This document shows positions 46,718 to 56,685 of a stretch of 64,000 bases of DNA, in pieces. Position 1 is the stretch's first letter, and the number at the start of each line of letters is the position of its first letter. The DNA comes from CAIWHR01 sp963709525 (GTDB lineage: Bacteria > Pseudomonadota > Gammaproteobacteria > Burkholderiales > Casimicrobiaceae), in assembly GCA_963709525.1 (NCBI GenBank), contig CAVPXB010000014.1:124001-188000 (forward strand). The letters run 5' to 3'. The position numbers and the translations under genes were made by a program. The notes beneath the pieces are model-generated. The model was not told the DNA's origin, searched no databases, and was given only the letters and a program-made list of their open reading frames with translations.

Positions 46718-46879
46718 GCAGCCTGTCGGGCTTAGGGTTCATCTACTGCGCCGGTGGGATAGCGGTCCATATTTCCCCGCTTTCTCGTTGCATGGTCCCG
46801 CCATGCGCCTCAAAAGCGTGAAAATCTGTCCTCGCTCTTCCACTCGGCTCGCTACGATGACCTAAGCCCGACAGGCTGC
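46718..46879. repeat. Long imperfect palindrome with perfect 19-bp ends (MITE-like)
   Basis: The ends GCAGCCTGTCGGGCTTAGG (46718-46736) and its exact complement (46861-46879) flank a region that keeps pairing to a core GCATGG / CCATGC (46790-46795, 46801-46806) with a 5-nt loop. The element is 162 bp, close in size to the palindrome at 20796 but not the same sequence. No plausible protein is encoded and no transposase is present, which fits a MITE. No clear target duplication is seen. It lies between the RND operon start and its regulator. Confidence 0.85.
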
Positions 46880-46895
46880 TGGGGCGCCGGGACAT

Positions 46896-46925
46896 TTGCA
46901 TTAGAATGAGCGTTCATTCTATACT
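46896..46925 (+). promoter_or_regulatory. tetR promoter with overlapping TetR-type operator
   Basis: TTGCAT (46896-46901) and TATACT (46920-46925) form a sigma-70 promoter with an 18-nt spacer toward tetR. The spacer contains TAGAATGA (46902-46909), GCGT, then TCATTCTA (46914-46921), a palindrome with perfect 8-bp arms. On the other strand TCTAAT (46905-46900) can serve as a -10 for the efflux operon. One operator could therefore block both directions. Confidence 0.75.
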
Positions 46926-46991
46926 TGACTCGGGTCATCCGACAATGCTGCACGCGAATCTTTGCATCTTCCCTAACCAGGATTCCCGCGC

Positions 46992-47612
46992 ATGTCCGCA
47001 GAAACCATGATTCACGCCCTCCCGGTGCGCGCGGAGATGCGGCGCGCGCAGATCCTGGTCGCGGCAGAGAACTGCTTCCGCACCCACGGCTTTCATGGTG
47101 CCAGCATCGCCCAGATCTCGAAGGCCGCCGGCATGAGCGTCGGCCACATCTATCACTATTTCGCGAACAAGGAAGCGATCATCGCCGGCATCGTCGGCCA
47201 GGATCTCGATCGCATGATGACGTCGTCGGCGGCGTTGCGCGCCGAGCCGGACCTCCTCGCCGCCATGATCGAACGCGTGGCCGAGCACCTGCACGACACG
47301 CTCGATCCGCACCAGGCGGGACTCAAGCTGGAAATTGCCGTCGAGGCGTCGCGCAATGAGCGCGTTGCCGACATCGTCCGGGCCGCCGACACGCAGGGAA
47401 TGGCAAGCCTGAAGGAACTCCTGCGTTCCGTTCGACGCAGCCACGGCCACGCCGATGACGACGCCGACATCGCCGCCATGGCGGAGATCATCGCCGCGAT
47501 GATCGAGGGCCTCATGGTGCGCAGCATCCGCAATCCCGGGCTCGACCGCGCGGCGGCCATCCGCAGGGTCCAGCGGATCATCGTCCTGATCGCCAACGAC
47601 GAGACACGCTGA
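46992..47612 (+). CDS. TetR family repressor of the RND efflux operon
   Basis: A 206-residue regulator. The N-terminal helix-turn-helix is typical (ILVAAENCFRTHGFHGASIA then AAGMSVGHIYHYFANKEAII, about 20-66). The C-terminal ligand domain has no named family. It is divergent from the RND operon with a strong palindromic operator in between, the standard arrangement for AcrR/MexR-like local repressors. The ligand is unknown. It is convergent with the ABC-2 permease gene 20 nt away, which it may or may not control. Confidence 0.9.
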   Translation: MSAETMIHALPVRAEMRRAQILVAAENCFRTHGFHGASIAQISKAAGMSVGHIYHYFANKEAIIAGIVGQDLDRMMTSSAALRAEPDLLAAMIERVAEHLHDTLDPHQAGLKLEIAVEASRNERVADIVRAADTQGMASLKELLRSVRRSHGHADDDADIAAMAEIIAAMIEGLMVRSIRNPGLDRAAAIRRVQRIIVLIANDETR

Positions 47613-47632
47613 GCGCACGGACAGTTCGAGAA

Positions 47633-48931
47633 TCACTCCTCCCAGTCGAAACGCAGCACCGCGATCAGCGCGAACGCGGCACTGAAGGCCAGCATCACGG
47701 CAATGGGCGCCAGCGCGGCATCCGCGGCGAGACCGCGCCACGTCATGGCCTCCAGGCCGTCGATCGCCCAGCGCGTCGGCACCACCAGGGTCGCCGCCTG
47801 GAGCCACTCGGGAAACACGAATGTCGGCACCCACGCACCCCCCAGCATCACCAGCAACAGCGTAGCGACGATGGCGATTCCGCGCGTGGTCTCCGGCGTC
47901 CGCCCAAGCGCGGCGATGAGCAAGCCGAAAGTCGCCGTCAGCACGGCGAAGCTTGCCGCAACGCCCACGAATCCGACGACGCTGCCCTCGATGCGAACGC
48001 CAAAGAACGCGATCGCTGCCGCGTAGATTCCGGCCAGGAGGAGGCATGCAATGGTGGTTCCCGAGACTATCCGGCTGCTCAGCAACAGCCGCTTCGAGAT
48101 CGGTGCGGCACGAAGGCGTTGCCAGATGCCCTGCCGTCGCATCAGCAGCACGCCGAGACCCAGCTCGATGCCCATGAAGAGCACGAACTGCACCCCCATT
48201 CCGGCGAAGGCGTGCGCGTAGCTGTTGTACTTGCGATCGCGGCCGGAGGTCACTTCGCGCTGGGCGGTGACGTAGGGCAGTGACAGGCCCGGCGCCGTCA
48301 CGGGGTTGGCACCAGCCCCGGTCGCCGTCCCGGGTTCGGCGGATTGCACGCGATCGACGCTGTCGAACAGCGTCAGCAGATTGGCGCGCGTGCCGGCATC
48401 GAGGTCTTTGTTCCTGCCGACGCCCGAACGCAGGTCGGCCATCAGTTTGCGCCCGGTCGCGGGGGTGGCAATGGCACTGCCGACGGCCTGCATCACGTGC
48501 TGGGCGAGAAGCCCGTTGACCAGCGCCAGCGTCATCGATTGCGACGGGTCGTAGTGGACCACGATCTCGGGCTTGTCCGGACCGGAGCGGAACAGCGCTG
48601 CCGCGGCGCCGTCGCCAAACCCTGCCGGGAGCACCACCGCCGCGCGCGCCTTGCCCTCGCGCACCGAGCGAATCGCTTCGGGCTCGGCCGCTTCCCGGAG
48701 ATCGAACGTCGTGTCGCGTTTCATTGCCGCCACCACCGCCTGCGAGACGGCACTGCCGTCGTGATCCACGACGGCCACGGGCACGCGGACGACTTTGGTC
48801 TGCGGACCGCCCAGCACCGCGCCGAAAAAGGCCGCGATCAGGATCGGCGCGGCGAGCGTGACCAGCAGCGCGCGGCGATTGGACAGATAGAGCACGATGT
48901 CTGCCCGCGCAAGGGCCAGCAGCGCCTGCAT
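47633..48931 (-). CDS. ABC-2 type exporter permease
   Basis: A 432-residue protein from the ATG at 48931. One helix near residues 18-38 is followed by a large extracytoplasmic domain (about 45-230) and five or six helices in the C-terminal half (GIELGLGVLLMRRQGIWQRL contains the coupling region), as in the YhiH/YbhR/DrrB group. It exports drugs, lipids or polymers out of the cytoplasm. It starts 2 nt after its ATPase. No HlyD-type adaptor is adjacent, unlike YbhFSR, so it may act alone or with an unlinked partner. Confidence 0.88.
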   Translation of the reverse strand: MQALLALARADIVLYLSNRRALLVTLAAPILIAAFFGAVLGGPQTKVVRVPVAVVDHDGSAVSQAVVAAMKRDTTFDLREAAEPEAIRSVREGKARAAVVLPAGFGDGAAAALFRSGPDKPEIVVHYDPSQSMTLALVNGLLAQHVMQAVGSAIATPATGRKLMADLRSGVGRNKDLDAGTRANLLTLFDSVDRVQSAEPGTATGAGANPVTAPGLSLPYVTAQREVTSGRDRKYNSYAHAFAGMGVQFVLFMGIELGLGVLLMRRQGIWQRLRAAPISKRLLLSSRIVSGTTIACLLLAGIYAAAIAFFGVRIEGSVVGFVGVAASFAVLTATFGLLIAALGRTPETTRGIAIVATLLLVMLGGAWVPTFVFPEWLQAATLVVPTRWAIDGLEAMTWRGLAADAALAPIAVMLAFSAAFALIAVLRFDWEE

Positions 48932-48933
48932 CT

Positions 48934-49779
48934 TCAATCCCGCAGTCCGTGCCCGGTGAGGTGGAGAAACACGTCTTCCAGGGAAGCCTCCGGCGCGTCG
49001 CTGCGCACCGCGATTCCGCGCGCGGCGAGCCACGCCAGCACGTCGTCGTCGATCACGCCCTCGATACCGACGCGACGCCTCGCGTGACCCGGAAGCATGC
49101 GGCGCAGATTGTCGCGGGTGTCCGCCGCGATCACCTTTCCGTGATCGATGATCACCGCCCGGTCGCAGAGCCGCTCGACCTCTTCCATGTAGTGCGTGGT
49201 GTAGACCAGCGCCTTGCCCCGGTCGCGCAACAGCTCCAGGTTCGCGAAGATTGCATTGCGACTCTGCGGGTCGACGCCGACGGTCGGCTCGTCCAGCAGC
49301 AACACGTCAGGGTCATGGACGAGCGCGCAGGCGATATTGAGTCGCCGCTTCATCCCGCCGCTGAAGGTCGCCGGCTTGTGGCGCGCGCGGTCCGCGAGCC
49401 CGACAAGCTCGAGTGCGGCCGTCGCGCGATCGTCGAGCAGTGTGCCGGCGATGCCGTAGAGCGCGCCGAAGAGTCGCAGATTCGCGATCGCCGACAGCTG
49501 CTCGTGCAAGGCGATCTCCTGCGGAACGAGGCCGATCTTCCGCTTGGCTTCGCCGTCGTCACCGGTCAGCGGCTCGCCGGCGATGGTCACCGTGCCGCGG
49601 TCGGGCAGCAGAAGGCCGCAGGCCATCGCGATGATCGTCGACTTACCCGCTCCGTTGGGGCCGAGCAGGCCCACGATCTCTCCGGGACCAGCGGACAGGG
49701 TAACGCCGGCCACCGCGGGCGTGCCCGAGTACGATTTCCAGAGATCGACGGCCTCCAGCATCAGCTGCTCTCCATTCAT
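48934..49779 (-). CDS. ABC-2 type exporter ATPase
   Basis: A 281-residue single ABC domain. Walker A is GPNGAGKST (about 39-47), the Q-loop is IGLVPQEIALHEQL, the signature is FSGGMKRRLNIA, Walker B is VLLLDEPTVGVDPQSR and the H-loop is YTTHYMEEVE. The C-terminal end is the short DrrA/NatA type. With the permease directly downstream it forms a two-gene exporter. Frame is intact. It is divergent from the EamA exporter at 49913. Confidence 0.92.
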   Translation of the reverse strand: MNGEQLMLEAVDLWKSYSGTPAVAGVTLSAGPGEIVGLLGPNGAGKSTIIAMACGLLLPDRGTVTIAGEPLTGDDGEAKRKIGLVPQEIALHEQLSAIANLRLFGALYGIAGTLLDDRATAALELVGLADRARHKPATFSGGMKRRLNIACALVHDPDVLLLDEPTVGVDPQSRNAIFANLELLRDRGKALVYTTHYMEEVERLCDRAVIIDHGKVIAADTRDNLRRMLPGHARRRVGIEGVIDDDVLAWLAARGIAVRSDAPEASLEDVFLHLTGHGLRD

Positions 49780-49912
49780 GCAGCGCGCATGTTATCAGGC
49801 CGCGCCGGTACCACTACGCCGTCTGAATGGCGGTAAAATCGCCGCTCGTGAATCCGGAATGACGCGAGCGGCAGCGATCTCATCGCAGGACGGCAGCGTT
49901 CGATCGGCCCGA

Positions 49913-50800
49913 ATGCCTGCTTTTCGTCTGACACCTCTGCTCTACGCCTGCCTGATCGCCACCTGGCTGATCTGGGGCTCGACGTATCTGGCGATCAAAT
50001 GGGCGCTGATCAGCCTGCCGCCATTCTTCCAGATGGGCACCCGCTTCCTGGTCGCCGGTGTCATCCTCATGGCGTGGATGCGCCTTGCGCGCAGATTGCC
50101 CTGGCCCACGCGGGTGGAGTGGCGTCACGCGTTGCTCGTGGGCACGCTGATGCTGGGCGGCGGCATGGGCGGCACTGCGTATGCCGAGCAGTCGGTCGAG
50201 TCCGGACTGGTCGTGGCCTTCATCGCGGTGGTGCCGATCATGATCACGGCCCTCAACGCGATCTGGAAAATCTACCCCTCGAAGCTCGAAGCCTCCGGTA
50301 TCGTCGTGGGACTCCTTGGCGTGCTGATGCTGACGCAGGGCGCGGGCTTTCGCGCGTCCACTACGGGTCTCGTGGCCATTGTGCTCGCGTGCGTCGCCTG
50401 GTCGATCGGCAGCGTGATGAGCCAGCGTCGCTGGACGCTCGCCCCCGGCGCGACGGGTTTCGCGAGCGAAATGATCTGTGGCGGTGCGGTGCTGATGTTG
50501 ATGTCATGGGTCGCCGGTGAGCCTGCCGCCGTGACCGCCAGATGGCCGTTTGAATCCGGCGCCCTGCTGGCATGGGCGTATCTCGTTGTCTTCGGCTCGC
50601 TGATCGCCTTCAACGCCTACATGCTGCTGCTCGCCCGGGCGCCTGCAGGATTGGCGTCGAGCTACACGTTCGTCAACCCGGTGATCGCGATGCTGCTGGG
50701 CGTATTCCTGGCGGGCGAGACGGTCACGGGCTTCGAATGGGGTGCCACCGCCGTGATTCTGGCGGGCGTCATTCTGCTCACCCGGGAGCGCTGGCGCTGA
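49913..50800 (+). CDS. EamA/DMT family transporter (YedA-like)
   Basis: A 295-residue protein with ten membrane helices as two EamA repeats. The first opens IATWLIWGSTYLAIKWAL and the second ends VNPVIAMLLGVFLAGETV. The start at 49913 (MPAFRLTPLL) fits YedA-like proteins; an ATG at 49859 would add 18 polar residues. Family members export metabolites or amino acids; the substrate is not predictable. There is a TAAAAT hexamer at 49834. No clear operon partner. Confidence 0.87.
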   Translation: MPAFRLTPLLYACLIATWLIWGSTYLAIKWALISLPPFFQMGTRFLVAGVILMAWMRLARRLPWPTRVEWRHALLVGTLMLGGGMGGTAYAEQSVESGLVVAFIAVVPIMITALNAIWKIYPSKLEASGIVVGLLGVLMLTQGAGFRASTTGLVAIVLACVAWSIGSVMSQRRWTLAPGATGFASEMICGGAVLMLMSWVAGEPAAVTARWPFESGALLAWAYLVVFGSLIAFNAYMLLLARAPAGLASSYTFVNPVIAMLLGVFLAGETVTGFEWGATAVILAGVILLTRERWR

Positions 50801-50856
50801 GCGCCCTTTCACGCCTTGCATGGGTGTCGGACAATGTTTCCAGGGAGCCATGAAGC

Positions 50857-51009
50857 ATGATGTGTTACGAGGATGCCGGGGTGGGCTTGCGCTTCGGGAC
50901 CGGCGGGATCGATGTCGCCGAATCGCACATCGTGCGGGACGGCAGCAATCTCCTGCTCGCGAAGAGGCGCGATGCCGAAGCGCCCGCGAGCGGTGGCGGA
51001 TCCCGGTGA
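50857..51009 (+). CDS. Possible small ORF, 50 residues, weak candidate
   Basis: The 240-nt stretch between the EamA gene and the Ap4A phosphorylase holds a 51-codon frame starting MMCYEDAGVGLRFG. Its best purine-rich site (GGGAG) is 9-13 nt upstream. The product is hydrophilic, with Gly/Asp motifs and a basic end. I recognise no family. Overlapping frames on both strands are equally open, so it may be chance in GC-rich DNA. Confidence 0.15.
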   Translation: MMCYEDAGVGLRFGTGGIDVAESHIVRDGSNLLLAKRRDAEAPASGGGSR

Positions 51010-51040
51010 TGCGTTGCATCCTGACCTGACGGCCGGCGCC

Positions 51041-51946
51041 ATGCCGACACCGATCCTCTTGCAGCCGGGCACGCTGTGGCCGGCGCTGGTCGAGTGCACG
51101 CGCCGCGCGCTCGCCTCGGGGGCGCTCCAGCGCATCGCTACCCAGCAGCGGTTCATCGACGATGCCGGCATCCGCTTCGCCATCCGCAAGGTGGACAGCC
51201 TCGCACGCAAGGACGAAGGCCGCCGACAGCAGCAGCCGGGAGACCATGCCTCGCGCAACCCGTTCCTGCCCTATGAAGAGGCGCTCCTGGTCGCGCCGAT
51301 CACCTCCACCCATGTCGCTTTGCTGAACAAGTTCAATGTCATCGATCACCACCTGCTGATCGTCACGCGCCGGTTCGAGCACCAGCAGGCGCTCCTCACC
51401 CCTGACGATTTCATCGCGCTCGCCGCATGCCTGCAGGAGTTCGACGCGCTGGCGTTCTACAACGCCGGCGAGGCAGCGGGCGCCAGCCAGGCGCACAAGC
51501 ACCTTCAGCTCGTCCCACTGCCCCTGGCGGACGGTTTTCATGGCGTTCCGATCGAGCCGCTGTTCGATGCCGTGCGTGGCAAGCGCGGTGTCTGCGCCGT
51601 GCCGGGATTCGGCTTCCGGAACGCATTCGCGTGGCTCGACGAGCGACTGCCGGCCGATGTGGTTGCGGCAGGAAATTCGCTCTACACGCTGTATCGGGCG
51701 CTCCTCGACGCTGCAGGATTGCGAGGCAGTGACGCCGATGGCGACGTGCGCCAGTCGGCGCCGTACAACCTGCTGATCACGCGCCGCTGGATGCTGCTCG
51801 TCCCCCGCTCGCGGGAGTGCTTCGCCGATCTGTCGATCAACGCCCTGGGTTACGCAGGTTCGCTGTTCGTCAAGGATGACGAGGCGTTCGAGGCGCTACA
51901 GCAAGCCGGACCGCTGTCGGTGCTGCGCGAGGTTGCTGTTGCATGA
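51041..51946 (+). CDS. ATP adenylyltransferase (Ap4A phosphorylase)
   Basis: A 301-residue protein from the ATG at 51041 (MPTPILLQPG). It has the HIT-like core NKFNVIDHHLLIVTRRFEHQ and the active-site histidine triad variant SQAHKHLQLVPLPL, whose middle His forms the AMP intermediate. It splits diadenosine tetraphosphate with phosphate into ATP and ADP, controlling an alarmone made under stress. Length and motifs match the fungal and bacterial Apa2-like group. Convergent with the aquaporin, 73 nt apart. Confidence 0.9.
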   Translation: MPTPILLQPGTLWPALVECTRRALASGALQRIATQQRFIDDAGIRFAIRKVDSLARKDEGRRQQQPGDHASRNPFLPYEEALLVAPITSTHVALLNKFNVIDHHLLIVTRRFEHQQALLTPDDFIALAACLQEFDALAFYNAGEAAGASQAHKHLQLVPLPLADGFHGVPIEPLFDAVRGKRGVCAVPGFGFRNAFAWLDERLPADVVAAGNSLYTLYRALLDAAGLRGSDADGDVRQSAPYNLLITRRWMLLVPRSRECFADLSINALGYAGSLFVKDDEAFEALQQAGPLSVLREVAVA

Positions 51947-52019
51947 CGCAGTCCCACGTTCGACGACAGCGGCAGCCACAGGGTTGCCGGTGGCTGCCCG
52001 CTCGATGGCAAGAGCGACG

Positions 52020-52709
52020 TCAGATCTCGTCGCTGGCGACGAAACGCCAGGTGACGGCCCCGAGCATCGCACCGACGATCGGAGCAATCCAGAAGAGCCA
52101 CAACTGGCCCAGCGCCCAGCCGCCGACGTACAGGGCAACGCCTGTGCTTCGCGCCGGGTTGACCGACGTATTGGTCACCGGAATGCTGATGAGGTGGATG
52201 AGCGTCAGCGCGAGCCCGATGGCGATGGGAGCAAACCCGGCCGGTGCGCGCTTGTCGGTTACGCCGAGAATGATCAACAGGAAAAACATGGTCATGACGA
52301 CCTCGGTCACCAACGCCGCAAGAAGCGAATAGCCACCGGGTGAGTGCGCACCGTAACCATTCGACGCAAATCCTTTGGCGACATCGAACCCGGGGGCGCC
52401 GCTGGCGATCACGTACAGCACGCCGCCCGCAACGATCGCGCCGAACACCTGCGCCGCAATATACGGAGCGAGCTTGCCGGCAGGGAATCGGCCGCCCGCC
52501 CACAGGCCGATGGAGACCGCCGGGTTCAGATGGCAGCCGGAGATAGGGCCGATGGCATAGGCCATAGTCAGCACGGTCAATCCGAACGCCAGCGCAACGC
52601 CGTGCAGACCAATGCCCACATTTGGAAAAGCTGCCGCGAGTACGGCACTACCGCACCCGCCAAGAACCAGCCAGAACGTTCCAAGAAACTCGGCACTGTA
52701 TTGCTTCAC
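52020..52709 (-). CDS. aqpZ: Aquaporin Z
   Basis: A 229-residue water channel using GTG at 52709, chosen because AAGGAGAAGCAA gives a strong Shine-Dalgarno; an upstream ATG would add 12 charged residues before the usual MKQYSAEFLGTFWLV start. Six helices carry NPA boxes at 62-64 and 184-186. The selectivity filter residues F42, H172, T181 and R187 are those of water-specific AqpZ, not of glycerol facilitators. It moves water across the inner membrane during osmotic change. Confidence 0.95.
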   Translation of the reverse strand: MKQYSAEFLGTFWLVLGGCGSAVLAAAFPNVGIGLHGVALAFGLTVLTMAYAIGPISGCHLNPAVSIGLWAGGRFPAGKLAPYIAAQVFGAIVAGGVLYVIASGAPGFDVAKGFASNGYGAHSPGGYSLLAALVTEVVMTMFFLLIILGVTDKRAPAGFAPIAIGLALTLIHLISIPVTNTSVNPARSTGVALYVGGWALGQLWLFWIAPIVGAMLGAVTWRFVASDEI

Positions 52710-52830
52710 TTGCTTCTCCTTTTGTGTTGACTTCGACTGGCGCACGCCGCTCCATTTGTGCTAACCCTGACGCTCGATGAAACCGTCGAGGCGCCGGAGT
52801 CTAGCAGATGCAGCAATGATCGTTGCCGCT

Positions 52831-52867
52831 ATCAGGAGCGCGGCGGGAAGCGCCGCGTCGCCCTGAT
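52831..52867. repeat. Two-part hairpin between aqpZ and the SDR gene
   Basis: ATCAGG (52831-52836) pairs with CCTGAT (52862-52867), and inside GCGGCG (52840-52845) pairs with CGCCGC (52851-52856) around GGAAG. It lies 76-112 nt past the SDR stop on the minus strand. Neither side has a T-run, so it is a weak terminator candidate or mRNA-end stabiliser. The rest of 52710-52942 shows no gene. Confidence 0.4.
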
Positions 52868-52942
52868 CGGTGGGCGAAGTTAATCGGCTTCCTGCAGGCG
52901 GCAATCGAGACGCGCGGTCCCGGCCAGCCAGGAAGTCGCCCG

Positions 52943-53809
52943 CTACCCTCCGGCTTCGAAGCCCGGGTACAACGTCATCCCGCCGTCGATGAAGAGGGTC
53001 GTTCCGACAACGTAATCGGTGAAGTCCGATGCGAGCCAGACCGCGGCGCGGCCGATCTCCTCCGCCTCGCCGATCCGCTTGTAGGGGACGAGCTTCATCA
53101 GTTCGGCATGCGCCTGCGGTGTCTCCCAGGCGGCGGTATTGATGGGCGTGCGGATCGCTCCGGGTGCGATCGAATTGACGCGGATGCGCTGCTCCGCAAC
53201 TTCCTGGGCAAGGCTCTTCATCAGCAGCATCATGCCCCCCTTGGAGGCCGCGTAGTTGACGTGCCCGGCCCAGGGAATCACTTCATGCACCGAGCTGATG
53301 AATATGATCTTGCCGGCCGCCACCGAGACCTCGGGCCGCACGCCACGGCGGAGAAACTCGCGCACCGCTTCGCGCGCGCACAGAAACGCGCCGCGCAGGT
53401 TGACGTTGAGCACCCGGTCCCACTGCGCGGTCGTCATCTCGTGGAACGGCGCGTTCTTCTCGATGCCGGCATTGCTGACCAGGATGTCGACGGTGCCGAA
53501 TTCGCGCACCGCCGCGGCAAACATCGCCTGCACCTGAGCTTCGTCCGCGACATCGGCCTTGACCGCCAGCGCGCGCTGCCCGCTACCGCGAATCTCGTCG
53601 GCGACGGCCTCCGCTTCGTCGGCTTTCGACGAATAGTTGACGACCACATTCGCCCCTGCCCTTCCCAATGCAATCGCGATGGCACGGCCGATGCCGGAAC
53701 TCGCACCGGTCACCAGCGCCGTCTGGCCCTTGAGCAACACCAGCGTCTGCAACGCAGGCACCACCGGCTCCGGCAGCCTCAGGTGCGCGTAGTCGTTCCT
53801 CTTCTCCAT
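52943..53809 (-). CDS. SDR oxidoreductase, glucose 1-dehydrogenase-like
   Basis: A 288-residue short-chain dehydrogenase from the ATG at 53809. The cofactor motif TGASSGIG is at 34-41, NAG is in SNAGIEKNAP, and the catalytic Tyr-Lys pair is in VNYAASKGG. The closest type by motif and N-terminal extension is the glucose 1-dehydrogenase group, which oxidises beta-D-glucose with NAD(P). The large glucosidase lies 31 nt upstream in the same direction, so its glucose product could be the substrate. Other sugars or alcohols remain possible. Confidence 0.82.
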   Translation of the reverse strand: MEKRNDYAHLRLPEPVVPALQTLVLLKGQTALVTGASSGIGRAIAIALGRAGANVVVNYSSKADEAEAVADEIRGSGQRALAVKADVADEAQVQAMFAAAVREFGTVDILVSNAGIEKNAPFHEMTTAQWDRVLNVNLRGAFLCAREAVREFLRRGVRPEVSVAAGKIIFISSVHEVIPWAGHVNYAASKGGMMLLMKSLAQEVAEQRIRVNSIAPGAIRTPINTAAWETPQAHAELMKLVPYKRIGEAEEIGRAAVWLASDFTDYVVGTTLFIDGGMTLYPGFEAGG

Positions 53810-53840
53810 TCGTCCCCCGTCGTTCGTTGTCCGCGCGGAA

Positions 53841-56604
<2,764 letters not shown>

Positions 56605-56685
56605 GTTTGGTTCCCCCTTCAATTCAACCGGATGCGCCAATCGCTCACAGGTAATCTGGCACGACTGCTCTTGCCGTGCGTCCGC

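Noticed and set aside
50820..51029. 69-codon frame overlapping the small candidate at 50857
   Set aside because: Arg-rich product with no domain and heavy overlap with other frames; probably chance.
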